This document shows, piece after piece, positions 27,986-37,558 of a DNA stretch of 48,280 bases. Below the pieces are notes generated by a model, which was given only the letters and a program-made list of their open reading frames with translations, ran no database searches and had not been told where the DNA came from. The position numbers were made by a program, and so were the translations under genes. The DNA comes from Chitinophagaceae bacterium (GTDB lineage Bacteria; Bacteroidota; Bacteroidia; Chitinophagales; Chitinophagaceae). The stretch covers positions 1 to 48,280 of the forward strand of contig CANGTN010000013.1 of the NCBI GenBank assembly GCA_947456805.1, given 5' to 3'. Position 1 is the first letter of the stretch. Each line of letters begins with the position of its first letter.

Positions 27986-28018
27986 CATTGAATGAAAAAG
28001 GGATTTAAAGTTTATTAA

Positions 28019-28402
28019 ATGAGTAAGAAGCAAAAATTTACGTTGGAATTTAAAGTAAGATGTTCTCCAACTATATTATTTGAGTTTTTAAGTACGCCTT
28101 CTGGCTTGCAAGAATGGTTTGCTGATAAAGTAGATGTTTGGGAAGATATCTGGAGCTTCACCTGGAGTGGCGGTGTGCCCGAAAAAGCCACTGTTTTGGA
28201 AGAAGATGAAGATGAGTTTATTCGTTACCGTTGGTTAACTATGGACAAATCTGAATACTTTGAGTTTAGAATTGCTAAAACAGAAATTTCTAATCAAACA
28301 ATTCTAGTGATTACTGATTTTGCTGAAAAAAATGATATCAAAGATCAAATGCAACTTTGGGAATATCAGGTAAAAGAATTATTTCACAGATTAGGCAGTT
28401 AA
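28019..28402 (+). CDS. START-like (SRPBCC-fold) domain protein
   Basis: This is a 127-residue cytosolic protein with the pattern of the SRPBCC/START-like fold: an N-terminal strand (KFTLEFKVRCSP), a helix with a Trp-Phe pair (SGLQEWFADKVD), paired beta-strands (FTWSGGVPEKATVLEEDEDEFIRYRW), and a long C-terminal helix (MQLWEYQVKELFHRLG). Small Bacteroidota proteins of this type are annotated as START-like; they may bind a hydrophobic ligand. The true role is unknown. It has a well-matched promoter and a strong terminator, so it is a stand-alone transcription unit. Confidence 0.82.
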   Translation: MSKKQKFTLEFKVRCSPTILFEFLSTPSGLQEWFADKVDVWEDIWSFTWSGGVPEKATVLEEDEDEFIRYRWLTMDKSEYFEFRIAKTEISNQTILVITDFAEKNDIKDQMQLWEYQVKELFHRLGS

Positions 28403-28425
28403 TTCAATCTGTAATTTATAAAATT

Positions 28426-28454
28426 AAAATGCCCCGAATCTTTCGGGGCATTTT
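28426..28454. terminator. bidirectional intrinsic terminator
   Basis: AAAATGCCCCGAA and TTCGGGGCATTTT are perfect 13-bp arms with a 3-base loop. The A-run on one side and T-run on the other let it work in both directions, between the START-like gene and the convergent exported-protein gene. Confidence 0.93.
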
Positions 28455-28462
28455 GTTGTTAG

Positions 28463-31400
28463 TTATTGTGTGTTCTTTAGTTCTTTAAATAATTTTACAG
28501 GTATTGATTCTACTAATATTTGATAGGCTTTCCATGAGCTATTAAAGAATATGTTTGCCTTTTGTAACAATGATGCTGCCTGCATTTCAGCTTCTACAAC
28601 AAGTCTTTCTTCCTGAGCTCCAGGCAAACTATTTTTTCCTAAAATATTACTCCTTGCTTCCTGAAGTGTACCGCTTACTGTTACTTGTGGAATTTGTCCA
28701 TAGCCTTGTTTATCTTGTAATTTGCCATTCATAATTTCACGAATTGCTTTGATGCTGTCAGTCATCGCTTTACTTACTTTGCGCAAAGTATCAGCATCTT
28801 TCTTTTCCATGTAATTATAAGAAGACTCAATCTTTTTAATGATTTCATCAAACTCGGTTAATCTGTCAGTAAGGTCAGTTAATTTTAAAATTGTTTTATC
28901 CAATCGCTCTGCAAATTTTCTTTTCCCATCACGTATCTCTTTACTTATAGGAGCCATAGGATTGTCATTTACAACAACCATCATGCTATCTGTATTTTCT
29001 TTTGATAAGCTGATAACAACTTTGTAAGTACCGGGATCAACAGGTAAGCCACCAGGCTCAGTTGTATTACCGCTGCCACCTCTTCTTCCTCCACCTCTGC
29101 TTCCTGACTGACGAATTCCCTTACCTTCCATTCCCCAATAAAAACGGTGGAAACCACTGTCAGCCTTTACTTTCAGCATTCTTACCTGCTTATTTTCTTC
29201 ATTAAAAATTTTTACAACAGCCGTATCTGCTAATTTATTTTTTCCGGTATCAGCATTGGTTCTATTTATATAAAAACTAAGTGCAGCACCACTTTTTCTG
29301 TTTTCTCCTTCATAAGTTCCCCAGGTACTATACTCAATTCCGGAGGCATTTTTAAAGTTTACCTGATAAGCAGTTGGCGCATCAAAAGCAGTTAATTTAT
29401 TTTTAAATACTTGTCCTTTGTTAGCTGCTAATTTTCTTAACGGACGAATATCATCCAACACAAATAAAGCTCTTCCAAAACTTGCAATTGCTAAATCAGC
29501 TTCTCTTTCCTGTATTGCTAAATCATATGTAGAAACAGAAGGATAACCATTTTTAAATTGTTGAAAATTGATGCCATTGTCGAAACTAATCCAAAGGCCT
29601 TGCTCTGTTCCAACAAAAATTAAATTTGGTTGTTCAGGGTCTTGAATCATAGATAAAGCATACCCATTCACTTTCTTTTCATCAATCATTCTTGTCCACG
29701 TTTTACCATAATCTGTTGTTCTGAAAATGTAAGGTTTAAAATCTGCACGTCTGTAATCGTTACATACAACAAAGGCTTCTGCTGCATTATACTTGCTTGC
29801 TCTTATTTGTGGAATCCAGCATCCTAAAGGCATTCCGGGGATTTTGTTGCGAAAGTTTGTCCATGTTTTACCGCCATCTTTTGTTAACTGAACATTGCCA
29901 TCATCTGTTCCAACCCATATTACACCTTGCTCTTTTGTGGAAGGCTCAATGCATAAAATGGTACAATGATTTTCTGCGCCGGTAATATCAATACTTATTC
30001 CACCATTTTTAGACTGATCCATTTTACTGCTGTCTGCAGTGGTAAGGTCGGGTGAAATTTGTTCCCAGCTTGCACCGCTGTTGGTACTTTTATTTACAAA
30101 TTGGCTGCCATAATATATTGTGTTTTTATCAAATGGATCTTGCGCTATGGCTGCATTCCAGTTAAATCTTTGCCTTACAGTTGATGAAGGATGCGGCGGA
30201 CGAATATTCCAGCTTTCACCGGTTGCTATGTTGTATCTTCCCAGTGAACCTCCCTGACTCATGCTATACACCCAATTTTCATCTGCCGGATGCGGTAATA
30301 CATCAAACCCGTCACCGCCGCCAACGCTTTGCCAGTATGCATTTCGAAGCCCGCCATCTATCCAGGTATACGCCGGTCCATGCCAACTGCCATTGTCTTG
30401 CAAGCCGCCCATAACATGATATGGAAGTTGGTTATCTACATTAATATGATAGAATTGTCCTAAAGGAAGTTTCTCATCAAATACCCATGTTTTTCCTCTG
30501 TCTCTGCTGATACCAATTCCGCCATCATTACCATCAATAATAAAGGAAGGATCTAAGGGATTGATATAAAATGCATGATGATCCGGATGAATACCGCTGT
30601 AAGGAATAATTGTTTTGAAGTTTTTTCCGCCATCTTCACTCAAACCTATCATTTGATAAATGAGGTACACTCTGTTTTCATTTTTTGGGTCACATGCAAT
30701 GTCCTGAAAATAAAAAGGCCTATTGTTCACTACTTCCGGGGTTGAGTTTACTAGTTCCCATTTCATGCCACCATCATCACTTCTATATAAACCATTTTTA
30801 GTTGCTTCAACGAGTGCATAAATTCTGTTGGGCTCACTGCGGCTGATAGCAATACCTATTCTTCCATAATCATCACCTGGAAGACCTTCTTCTTTACTCA
30901 ATTTCTTAAAGTTTTTTCCACCATCATACGTTACGTATAAACCACTACCACTGCCACCACTTGTAAAGCTCCAGGGCGTTCTGTTGTGTTGCCACATGTT
31001 TACAAAAAGTTTGTTGGGATTGCTTGGATCCATGACCATATCACCCACGCCCGAAGAATCATTGGTATGTAAAATTAATTTCCAGTTTTCTCCGCCATCA
31101 ATGGTTTTATATACACCACGTTCTGCATGAACACCATACGGGTTGCCGATTACTCCTGCATAAATAATATCGGAATTGGTAGGATCTATGATAATACGAT
31201 GAATATTTCTTGTTTTTTGTAGTCCCATACATTTCCAGGTTTTTCCACCATCCATACTTTTATAAATACCCTCTCCAATATTTACTGAATTGCGTGGATT
31301 TCCTTCTCCTGTTCCTACCCAAACAATATTGGGATTGCTCTGTGTAATAGCTACTGAGCCAATGTTTAATATTGGTTGTTCATCAAAAACGGGCGTCCAG

Positions 31401-31627
31401 TTGGCACCTGCATTCTCTGTTTTCCAAACACCGCCACTTGCTGTTCCTAAATAAATAATATCAGGATTGGTATTAACAGCATCAATACTGGTAACCCTTC
31501 CACTCATGCCGGCAGGACCAATACTTCTGGGTTTAAAGTTTTTAAATTGTTTGTTGATATCTACTTGCTGACTAAAACCTGCAAATTGAAATACAATTAA
31601 AACAAAGAGTATAAAATTTTTTTTCAT
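28463..31627 (-). CDS. exported VPS10/sortilin-fold beta-propeller protein
   Basis: This 1054-residue exported protein begins with a signal peptide (MKKNFILFVLIVFQFAGFSQQ). The main part (about residues 30-720) is built of repeated propeller blades with the WxTxNxGxxW pattern, for example GGVWKTENAGANW, YKSMDGGKTW and YRSDDGGMKW, that is, Asp-box (BNR-like) motifs. This is the VPS10/sortilin-type fold used by many Bacteroidota proteins annotated as glycosyl hydrolases. No catalytic residues can be assigned, so enzyme activity is unproven. A Gly/Arg-rich linker (SGSRGGGRRGGSGN) leads to a C-terminal helical region. The start at 31627 is at the signal peptide; the longer frame adds 21 residues. 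Confidence 0.85.
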   Translation of the reverse strand: MKKNFILFVLIVFQFAGFSQQVDINKQFKNFKPRSIGPAGMSGRVTSIDAVNTNPDIIYLGTASGGVWKTENAGANWTPVFDEQPILNIGSVAITQSNPNIVWVGTGEGNPRNSVNIGEGIYKSMDGGKTWKCMGLQKTRNIHRIIIDPTNSDIIYAGVIGNPYGVHAERGVYKTIDGGENWKLILHTNDSSGVGDMVMDPSNPNKLFVNMWQHNRTPWSFTSGGSGSGLYVTYDGGKNFKKLSKEEGLPGDDYGRIGIAISRSEPNRIYALVEATKNGLYRSDDGGMKWELVNSTPEVVNNRPFYFQDIACDPKNENRVYLIYQMIGLSEDGGKNFKTIIPYSGIHPDHHAFYINPLDPSFIIDGNDGGIGISRDRGKTWVFDEKLPLGQFYHINVDNQLPYHVMGGLQDNGSWHGPAYTWIDGGLRNAYWQSVGGGDGFDVLPHPADENWVYSMSQGGSLGRYNIATGESWNIRPPHPSSTVRQRFNWNAAIAQDPFDKNTIYYGSQFVNKSTNSGASWEQISPDLTTADSSKMDQSKNGGISIDITGAENHCTILCIEPSTKEQGVIWVGTDDGNVQLTKDGGKTWTNFRNKIPGMPLGCWIPQIRASKYNAAEAFVVCNDYRRADFKPYIFRTTDYGKTWTRMIDEKKVNGYALSMIQDPEQPNLIFVGTEQGLWISFDNGINFQQFKNGYPSVSTYDLAIQEREADLAIASFGRALFVLDDIRPLRKLAANKGQVFKNKLTAFDAPTAYQVNFKNASGIEYSTWGTYEGENRKSGAALSFYINRTNADTGKNKLADTAVVKIFNEENKQVRMLKVKADSGFHRFYWGMEGKGIRQSGSRGGGRRGGSGNTTEPGGLPVDPGTYKVVISLSKENTDSMMVVVNDNPMAPISKEIRDGKRKFAERLDKTILKLTDLTDRLTEFDEIIKKIESSYNYMEKKDADTLRKVSKAMTDSIKAIREIMNGKLQDKQGYGQIPQVTVSGTLQEARSNILGKNSLPGAQEERLVVEAEMQAASLLQKANIFFNSSWKAYQILVESIPVKLFKELKNTQ

Positions 31628-31774
31628 GTATATGAAATTTAGAAATTGAAATATCTGCATAAAATTAACAATTGCCAAATACAAAATCAATTAATTCAAA
31701 ATTCATGTGCCTGATTAAAATAATTATCTCAACAAAAAATAAAATTGTATGAGGTAGAGTAGTAATTTAGCAAT

Positions 31775-32806
31775 ATGTCGAATCCGAATTTGAATAGTGA
31801 TGCCAATAATTTTAATGCTGTAGAAAAAGAATTTGAAAACACAATTCGTCCTGCAGCAATCAATGATTTTTCGGGGCAGCCTCAATTAATTGAAAATCTC
31901 TTGATATTTATAAAGGCAGCTAAAATTCGCGGCGAAGCGTTAGATCATATTTTATTCCATGGCCCTCCGGGCTTAGGCAAAACAACACTGAGCAGAATTG
32001 TAGCAAATGAATTGGGCGTAAACATCAAAGAAACATCAGGACCTGTAATTGAAAAGCCGGGTGACCTTGCAGGATTGTTAACCAACCTTGAACCTAATGA
32101 TGTTTTGTTTATTGATGAAATACACCGCTTGAGTACCGTAGTTGAAGAATATTTATATGCCGCTATGGAAGATTTCAGGATTGATATCATGATAGATAGC
32201 GGACCAAGTGCAAGAAGTGTACAAATCAATCTGAATCAATTTACATTAGTAGGAGCAACCACGAGAAGTGGTTTGTTAACTGCTCCATTGTTGTCTCGTT
32301 TTGGTATTAAAAGCAGATTGGAATATTACAATGCGGCTACTTTACAAAAAATTATTGAACGTAGTTCAGGTATTTTAAACACAAATATTACAAGTGATGC
32401 TGCCGGAGAAATTTCTCGCAGAAGCCGCGGTACGCCTCGTATTGCCAATGGTTTATTAAGAAGGGTAAGAGATTTTGCACAAGTACTAAATGATGGAGCA
32501 ATTGATTTAGGCATTACACAACATGCATTGAAAGCGTTGAATGTAGATGAATATGGTTTAGATGAAATGGACAATCGAATTCTTCTTGCAATTATCGAAA
32601 AATTTAAAGGGGGACCTGTAGGTATCACAACTATTGCAACAGCTGTGGGTGAAGAACCCGGCACAATTGAAGAAGTATATGAACCTTTCTTAATTCAGGA
32701 AGGATTTATGCAACGTACACCAAGAGGAAGAGAGGTAACAGCAAAGGCTTACGAACATTTGGGTAAGAAACCTTTCTCCGGAAATCAGCCAAATTTATTT
32801 GTATAA
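31775..32806 (+). CDS. ruvB: Holliday junction branch migration ATPase RuvB
   Basis: RuvB is the hexameric motor that moves Holliday junctions with RuvA in recombinational repair. The 343-residue protein has Walker A GPPGLGKT (residues 63-70), Walker [10 protein letters not shown], the sensor 1 segment [20 protein letters not shown], the arginine-finger region [10 protein letters not shown], and a C-terminal winged helix ending [17 protein letters not shown]. The length and motifs are typical. It converges with marC with only 9 bases between stop codons. Confidence 0.98.
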   Translation: MSNPNLNSDANNFNAVEKEFENTIRPAAINDFSGQPQLIENLLIFIKAAKIRGEALDHILFHGPPGLGKTTLSRIVANELGVNIKETSGPVIEKPGDLAGLLTNLEPNDVLFIDEIHRLSTVVEEYLYAAMEDFRIDIMIDSGPSARSVQINLNQFTLVGATTRSGLLTAPLLSRFGIKSRLEYYNAATLQKIIERSSGILNTNITSDAAGEISRRSRGTPRIANGLLRRVRDFAQVLNDGAIDLGITQHALKALNVDEYGLDEMDNRILLAIIEKFKGGPVGITTIATAVGEEPGTIEEVYEPFLIQEGFMQRTPRGREVTAKAYEHLGKKPFSGNQPNLFV

Positions 32807-32819
32807 GTTAAAAACTTAT
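32803..32819. terminator. short hairpin over the ruvB and marC stop codons
   Basis: ATAAGTT-AAA-AACTTAT is a 7-bp stem that includes the TAA stops of both convergent genes. It is AT-only apart from one pair, so it is a weak terminator; it is listed because it is the only structure in the 9-base gap. Confidence 0.35.
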
Positions 32820-33397
32820 TTTCCAAATGAAGTAATATTGGTGCTGAATATTTTTACCGCAATTGCTAATAGTATTACACCAAAGAATTTTCTTACGGCA
32901 AGTAATCCGGCTTTGCCTAAAAGTTTTTCAATTAATTTAAGCGACTTTAATGTTCCATAAATAAAAATCAGGTTCACTAAAATACCTAATAATATTACTG
33001 TTTCATCGAAGTTTGCTTTCAAACTCATTACCGTTGTAAGTGTACCACTGCCAGCAATTATCGGAAATGCTATGGGGACAGCAGTTCCGGCTTTTGCATC
33101 TTTATCACCTTTGAAAATTTCATGACCCAACACCATTTCCAACCCTAATAGAAAGATTACAACCGATCCGCCAACCGCAAAACTTTTTACATCAATTCCC
33201 AATATTTTTAAAAAAGGTTTTCCCAAAAATAAAAATAAAATCATCAATCCACCTGAAATCATGGTTGCCTGAAGCGAACGAATACTTCCTCCCATTTTTT
33301 CTTTTAAAGAAATCAACAATGGAATAGAACCTACAATATCTATCACAGCAAAAAGTGTAAATGTCACCGTCAATAATTCTTCAATTGTAAAGCTCAT
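32816..33397 (-). CDS. MarC-family integral membrane protein
   Basis: This is a 193-residue membrane protein with about six transmembrane helices and the MarC/UPF0056 pattern: an N-terminal helix with FAVIDIVGSIPLLISL, a helix with GKPFLKILGIDVKSFAVGGSVVIFLLGLEM, and VPIAFPIIAGSGTLTTVMSL. The function of this family is not established; an early link to multiple antibiotic resistance was not upheld. It is likely transcribed alone, starting downstream of the receptor gene terminator. Confidence 0.9.
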   Translation of the reverse strand: MSFTIEELLTVTFTLFAVIDIVGSIPLLISLKEKMGGSIRSLQATMISGGLMILFLFLGKPFLKILGIDVKSFAVGGSVVIFLLGLEMVLGHEIFKGDKDAKAGTAVPIAFPIIAGSGTLTTVMSLKANFDETVILLGILVNLIFIYGTLKSLKLIEKLLGKAGLLAVRKFFGVILLAIAVKIFSTNITSFGK

Positions 33398-33421
33398 TGT
33401 ATAAGTTTAGTACAAAAATAA

Positions 33422-33447
33422 AACATCCCACCTTGCAGCAGGATGTT
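33422..33447 (-). terminator. terminator after the BtuB-like receptor gene
   Basis: AACATCC and GGATGTT form a 7-bp stem with a 12-base loop. On the minus strand a T-rich tract follows. It lies 82 bases past the receptor stop, between it and marC. Confidence 0.6.
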
Positions 33448-33528
33448 TTTTTATAAAACAATGTATTTGTGTGTTCTTATCATATTGAACTTATTGGAAT
33501 GTGAATTTTTTTCAACAAGCTACAAGCA

Positions 33529-35472
33529 TTACCAGTTAAATCTTACACCCGCCTGAAGCATTGTAGGAATTGCATTATAGCCCCTGATGTCAAAGAATTT
33601 TTTATTCGTAATATTTTGTGCATCAGCAAAAAATTTGAAATATTTTTTCATTTCGTACTCTACATATGCATTCATTAAAAAATAGCCATCCAATTCTATA
33701 TCAGCTTTCTTATAACCCCCCACATCATTCCGATTGCTTACATATTTACCACTCACACTTACATAAAATGACGGAGAAAACTGATAACTCACATTGATGT
33801 TGACATTGTGTTTGGGTCTGCGTAATAAATATGTATAAGTTGTGTCTTTAAAGTTTATCCTGCTTTGTGTGTTTTCTTCACTTGTTAAGAAAGTATAATT
33901 ACCGGTGATGGATAAGTTGCTGGTTGGTTGCACACTCACTTCGTATTCAACTCCTGTCACAATTTGTTGTATAAAATTGAAGTATTTGAAACTAATATTG
34001 TTGTAATCAATCCCATCTTTAATAATGCGATTAAACAAGACGATTCGGTTACTAACTTTCTTTAATTGTTGTTGTACTCCCACCTCATAATTCACACTTT
34101 TTTCAGCCAATAAATTTGGGTTTCCTGTGCTACCACCTGCATACAACTGGTACAATGAAGGTGCTTTGAATCCACTTGCAATACTTCCAAAAATTCTGTA
34201 ATTATTGTTGATGTTGTAAGATGGATTAAATGTGTAAGTATAATTACTTCCGTAGCGAGAATGTGTATTCAATCTTCCACCCAATTCAATATTCAACTTT
34301 TTATTGTTGCTGTTGAATAGAAGGGAACTGTACAAAGAGGTTTGGCTCATGGAAGTGTCTTTAAAAGAACTGCTGTAAGGTCCGAAAGAACTGATAGAAT
34401 AATAATCATTACTCATATTGCCATGTCTAAAATCACCTCCTTGTATTAACGTAAAATTGTTGCCTATTTTAATACTTGCAAATATTTCTGCAAACTGTGT
34501 ACGACCGCTGAATTCATTCCGTTCATATTTATTAAAACCACCAACAAACCCACTGTCATTTAGATATTTTCTTACAAGTTGTGTATACTGGTAATTCGCT
34601 GTAACTGTTGCTGCGGCTGATTTATACACCATTCCAAATCCGGTACTGAATTGTTTATTGTTAATGGTATAATCTTTTTCATCCGTAAAAATACCTACAT
34701 CAATATCCGCTTTGTATTGACTGTTCAATACAAATGTTTTCACCATTAGTTCATTGTTTACCTGGTATTGTACTGAGGCTTGTACTACATCACCATTGTA
34801 TCCGTCATTATCAAAATCTTTTTTGCCAGTACTATCGTATGCACTTGAAAATCCTTTGGTCATCAGCTTCGAAAACCTTGTGGTGTAAGTTAATTTATCC
34901 AACTTGCCAAATACTTGCATATTCGTTTTAAAAGTGCCTAAATTTCCACCGGTGATTGTAGCTTTTACATTCACTGGATTTGTGATGTCTTTTTTTAGTG
35001 TAATAATGTTAATTACACCCGCAATTGCATCACTGCCATACAATGTACTTTGTGCGCCCCTGCAAACTTCTATGCGTTCTACTTCATTAATAGAAAACAT
35101 GTTCAAATCAAAATCAGTTGTGATTGTACTTGGATCATTCATTGGAATTCCATCCAGCAAAATCAATGTCCTGCCTGCATTAGAGCCTCTCATAAAAACT
35201 GTTTGCACTGCTCCCATTGCATTGTAAGCCCCATTAATGGTAATGCCTGCTTGTTCGTTCAAAACCTGTGCAACAGATTTGCCCGAACTTTTTTCAATTA
35301 CTTCTTTACCAATCACGGTAATTACTTTTCCGGTTGAACTTTGTTTTTGCGCTACTTTAGTGGCAGTAGTAACCATTACATCTTCCAGTGCCTTGCCGGA
35401 TAATGTGTCTTTTTGTGCAAAACTGTGTAATGCTGCACCAAGTGCAATAAGCGTAAAAATTTTTTTGCCCAT
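33529..35472 (-). CDS. btuB: TonB-dependent vitamin B12 receptor (BtuB-like)
   Basis: This 647-residue outer-membrane receptor has a signal peptide (MGKKIFTLIALGAALHSFAQ), a TonB-box-like stretch near LEDVMVTTATK, a plug with GRTLILLDGIPMNDP and VCRGAQSTLYGSDAIAGVINII, and a beta-barrel ending in FNW. It is the BtuB-sized type. The cobalamin riboswitch in its leader indicates that the substrate is a corrinoid, independent of protein similarity. The start at 35472 follows the signal peptide; the longer frame reads through the riboswitch. No other corrinoid genes (btuF, btuCD, cob) are in the window. Confidence 0.92.
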   Translation of the reverse strand: MGKKIFTLIALGAALHSFAQKDTLSGKALEDVMVTTATKVAQKQSSTGKVITVIGKEVIEKSSGKSVAQVLNEQAGITINGAYNAMGAVQTVFMRGSNAGRTLILLDGIPMNDPSTITTDFDLNMFSINEVERIEVCRGAQSTLYGSDAIAGVINIITLKKDITNPVNVKATITGGNLGTFKTNMQVFGKLDKLTYTTRFSKLMTKGFSSAYDSTGKKDFDNDGYNGDVVQASVQYQVNNELMVKTFVLNSQYKADIDVGIFTDEKDYTINNKQFSTGFGMVYKSAAATVTANYQYTQLVRKYLNDSGFVGGFNKYERNEFSGRTQFAEIFASIKIGNNFTLIQGGDFRHGNMSNDYYSISSFGPYSSSFKDTSMSQTSLYSSLLFNSNNKKLNIELGGRLNTHSRYGSNYTYTFNPSYNINNNYRIFGSIASGFKAPSLYQLYAGGSTGNPNLLAEKSVNYEVGVQQQLKKVSNRIVLFNRIIKDGIDYNNISFKYFNFIQQIVTGVEYEVSVQPTSNLSITGNYTFLTSEENTQSRINFKDTTYTYLLRRPKHNVNINVSYQFSPSFYVSVSGKYVSNRNDVGGYKKADIELDGYFLMNAYVEYEMKKYFKFFADAQNITNKKFFDIRGYNAIPTMLQAGVRFNW

Positions 35473-35566
35473 TGTTGTAAAATTTAAATGTGAACAATGA
35501 GCTTTCAGGAAATAAAAAAACGGGGACATATAAATTACTTTCCTTGCAGAAAGCTTTCTACATTCC

Positions 35567-35750
35567 ATGCCTTTCGCCCGAAAGCCGTGAATGAATACTT
35601 GGAACTGGCAGGTCTTCTGGCTTGTTGTACTTCCGGATTCCTTCCCATTTTGCAACAGTGGTTTTTTTCCGAATTGTTGTGTTTTATTAAAACACAAAAT
35701 CAACATACAGCTACGGGGATAGCTCCTGATTTTAACAGGATTCCCTTTTA
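35567..35750 (-). promoter_or_regulatory. cobalamin riboswitch upstream of btuB
   Basis: Read on the minus strand the conserved parts occur in order: AAAGGGAATC (35740-35749), the P5 hairpin AGCTA-TCCCCG-TAGCT (35709-35724), CCACTG and TGGGAAGG, and the B12 box AGCCAGAAGACCTGCC (about 35607-35622). Downstream, CTTTC-GGGC-GAAAG (35571-35584) has a loop whose CGGG complements CCCG of the P5 loop. That matches the L5-L13 kissing interaction of class I cobalamin riboswitches. It should lower btuB expression when B12 is present. The expression platform lies within the ~95 bases before the ATG. Confidence 0.96.
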
Positions 35751-35799
35751 ATTCTCATGAATTTTTTTTGATACAATCGTTTGTAGTGCTATGTAACTT

Positions 35800-35824
35800 T
35801 TGTTGCGTCGCACACTTGTACGCC
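35800..35824 (-). repeat. dispersed GTGCGACGC element
   Basis: Read on the minus strand this contains GGCGTACAAG followed by a T and then GTGCGACGCAACAA. The same blocks occur near 39060 on the plus strand. It lies in the permease upstream region, which supports the shorter permease start. Confidence 0.65.
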
Positions 35825-35959
35825 TTGTACTTTATTCAACATGTAGAAACCAAATCCGTTGCAAACATCCAATTTGTATTTTTAACTGTCAAAATAAGTT
35901 TTCACCTAATTGTCCACGTTGTTGTTTGTTTTGTTATTTTCAACCACATAATTTGCAAT

Positions 35960-37300
35960 ATGGCATCTAAACAAAAGCTCGGTATTTTTTCACTTACTAT
36001 GATTGTAGTAAGTCTTGTAATTGGTATGGGAATATTTAAAACACCAGCCGGCATTGCAGCCAAAGCAGGTACAACCACTATCTTTTATGCAGCATGGTTA
36101 ATTGGAGGTTTTATTGCACTGTGCGGTGCATTAACCTACGCCGAAATTGGTGTGCGTTTACCCGCAGTTGGTGGCTATTATAAAATATTTGCACACTGTT
36201 ATCATCCATCTGTTGGGTTTACAGTAAATGTATTAATACTTATCAGTAATGCAGCTTCATTGGCTGTTGTAGCATTGATTGGAGCCGATTATGCAAGCGA
36301 TTTATTGTTTGGCAAACCTTCAGGAATGTTGTTCAATGTTTTAGTGGCTATTGTGCCCATTGCAATATTTTATCTGGTGAATTTATTGGGATTAAAAACA
36401 AGCAGCCGAACACAAAATGTGCTCACCGTTATCAAAATATCTTTGGTTGTTTTATTAATTACTGCATTGTTTAAAGGAATTGTTGTAGAGCCGCATGGCT
36501 ACAATGTTAAAGATCCCGTTTATGTGTACAACGGCAGCAATGCTACACTGTTATTGATGTTCAGCTTGGTAGCAGTATCATTTACTTATGGAGGCTATCA
36601 ACAAACCATCAACTTTGGCGGAGAAATTAAGAACAGTAAAACCATGCAACAAGGTATTGTATTTGGTATTGCAATCGTTATTTTTTTATACCTCGCAATT
36701 AGTTATACGTATGTGCATGTGATTGGTTTTGATAAAATGAAAAATGCAACAGCAATCGGTGCATTGCTTTGTGAAGCTTGGTTTGGAAAAGCTGGTGGCA
36801 AAGTATTTGATGCCTGTATGTTTTTGAGTGTTATGGCTTATGTAAACGTAATTCTCATGAGCAATCCAAGGGTAATGTTTGCCATGAGTGAAGACAAAGT
36901 TTTACCCAAAATATTTTCCTATAAACATCCCAAAACGGAAGTACTTGTACCAAGCCTTACATTATTTGCAATCATTACCATGACGATTGTTTTTTTTGGT
37001 AAAGAAGTAGACGATGTATTAAGTTTCAGCATTTTCTTAGATTGTATAGGCATGAGTACTTCTGCAGCAACTTTATTTATTCTTAGAAAAAGAAAACAAG
37101 GCAATGAAAATGTAACAGGAGCCGTTCAAAAAATTATACCGTTGTTGTGTGCATTGTTTGTGGCAGCTTATGGCTTTGTTGCAGCAGCTGTGGTAATGGA
37201 TAAGCCAAAATCAGCATTAACTGGAGTTATTTTATTACTCGTTTTTATTGCAGTTTATTTTGTTTTTTATCATAAGAAAGCTGAGCAAAGCAGGTTGTAA
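35960..37300 (+). CDS. APC-superfamily amino acid permease
   Basis: This 446-residue membrane protein has about 12 transmembrane helices. The first helix carries the APC signature (VVSLVIGMGIFKTPAGIAAKAG), and ALTYAEIGVRLPAVGGYYKIF is the second conserved segment. Neutral amino-acid or polyamine transport is typical; the substrate is not readable here. The start at 35960 (MASKQKLGIFSLTMIVVS) is preferred over the open frame from 35768, which runs through the dispersed repeat at 35800-35824 and adds an atypical 64-residue segment. It is divergent from btuB. Confidence 0.9.
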   Translation: MASKQKLGIFSLTMIVVSLVIGMGIFKTPAGIAAKAGTTTIFYAAWLIGGFIALCGALTYAEIGVRLPAVGGYYKIFAHCYHPSVGFTVNVLILISNAASLAVVALIGADYASDLLFGKPSGMLFNVLVAIVPIAIFYLVNLLGLKTSSRTQNVLTVIKISLVVLLITALFKGIVVEPHGYNVKDPVYVYNGSNATLLLMFSLVAVSFTYGGYQQTINFGGEIKNSKTMQQGIVFGIAIVIFLYLAISYTYVHVIGFDKMKNATAIGALLCEAWFGKAGGKVFDACMFLSVMAYVNVILMSNPRVMFAMSEDKVLPKIFSYKHPKTEVLVPSLTLFAIITMTIVFFGKEVDDVLSFSIFLDCIGMSTSAATLFILRKRKQGNENVTGAVQKIIPLLCALFVAAYGFVAAAVVMDKPKSALTGVILLLVFIAVYFVFYHKKAEQSRL

Positions 37301-37393
37301 TTGTATAGTTTGTAGTTTAATAGAATAGAGTTCAAGAAATTCAATAGGTTGAAAATGTTGGTTTCTAATCTCTTATCTATCATCTTTCTTTTC

Positions 37394-37416
37394 CGTCATT
37401 GCGAGAAAAGAAGCAA
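37394..37416 (+). repeat. degenerate REP-like GTCATTGCGAG element
   Basis: CGTCATTGCGAG at 37394-37405 is followed by AAAAGAAGCAAT. This resembles the widespread bacterial intergenic repeat CGTCATTGCGAG-n-GAAGCAATC. The match is imperfect. It lies in the 273-base gap after the permease, which has no gene. Confidence 0.5.
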
Positions 37417-37558
37417 TATTTTTTTCACGCAACGAAACAATGTGAGTAGAGAACGCAGCTATACACTTTACTTCTTGGAGCTTTTTAGGCATAAGTTTCA
37501 TTAACACCAACTATCAAAAACTATGATTAACGGTAAATGAGAATCGTACGCTTTCCTT

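Larger units (their letters stand above)
27704..28018. other. 315-base divergent control region of ffh and the START-like gene
   Basis: No coding frame is credible here. The region holds the ffh leader hairpin and -7 box on the left and a near-consensus promoter for the START-like gene on the right. The middle (about 27780-27950) is AT-rich with no obvious structure. Confidence 0.7.

Noticed and set aside
35473-35706. N-terminal 78-residue extension of the BtuB-like receptor
   Set aside because: It is the cobalamin riboswitch leader; the signal peptide begins at 35472.
35768-35959. N-terminal 64-residue extension of the amino-acid permease
   Set aside because: The extension is hydrophobic but atypical and passes through a dispersed repeat; the APC motif begins just after the ATG at 35960.
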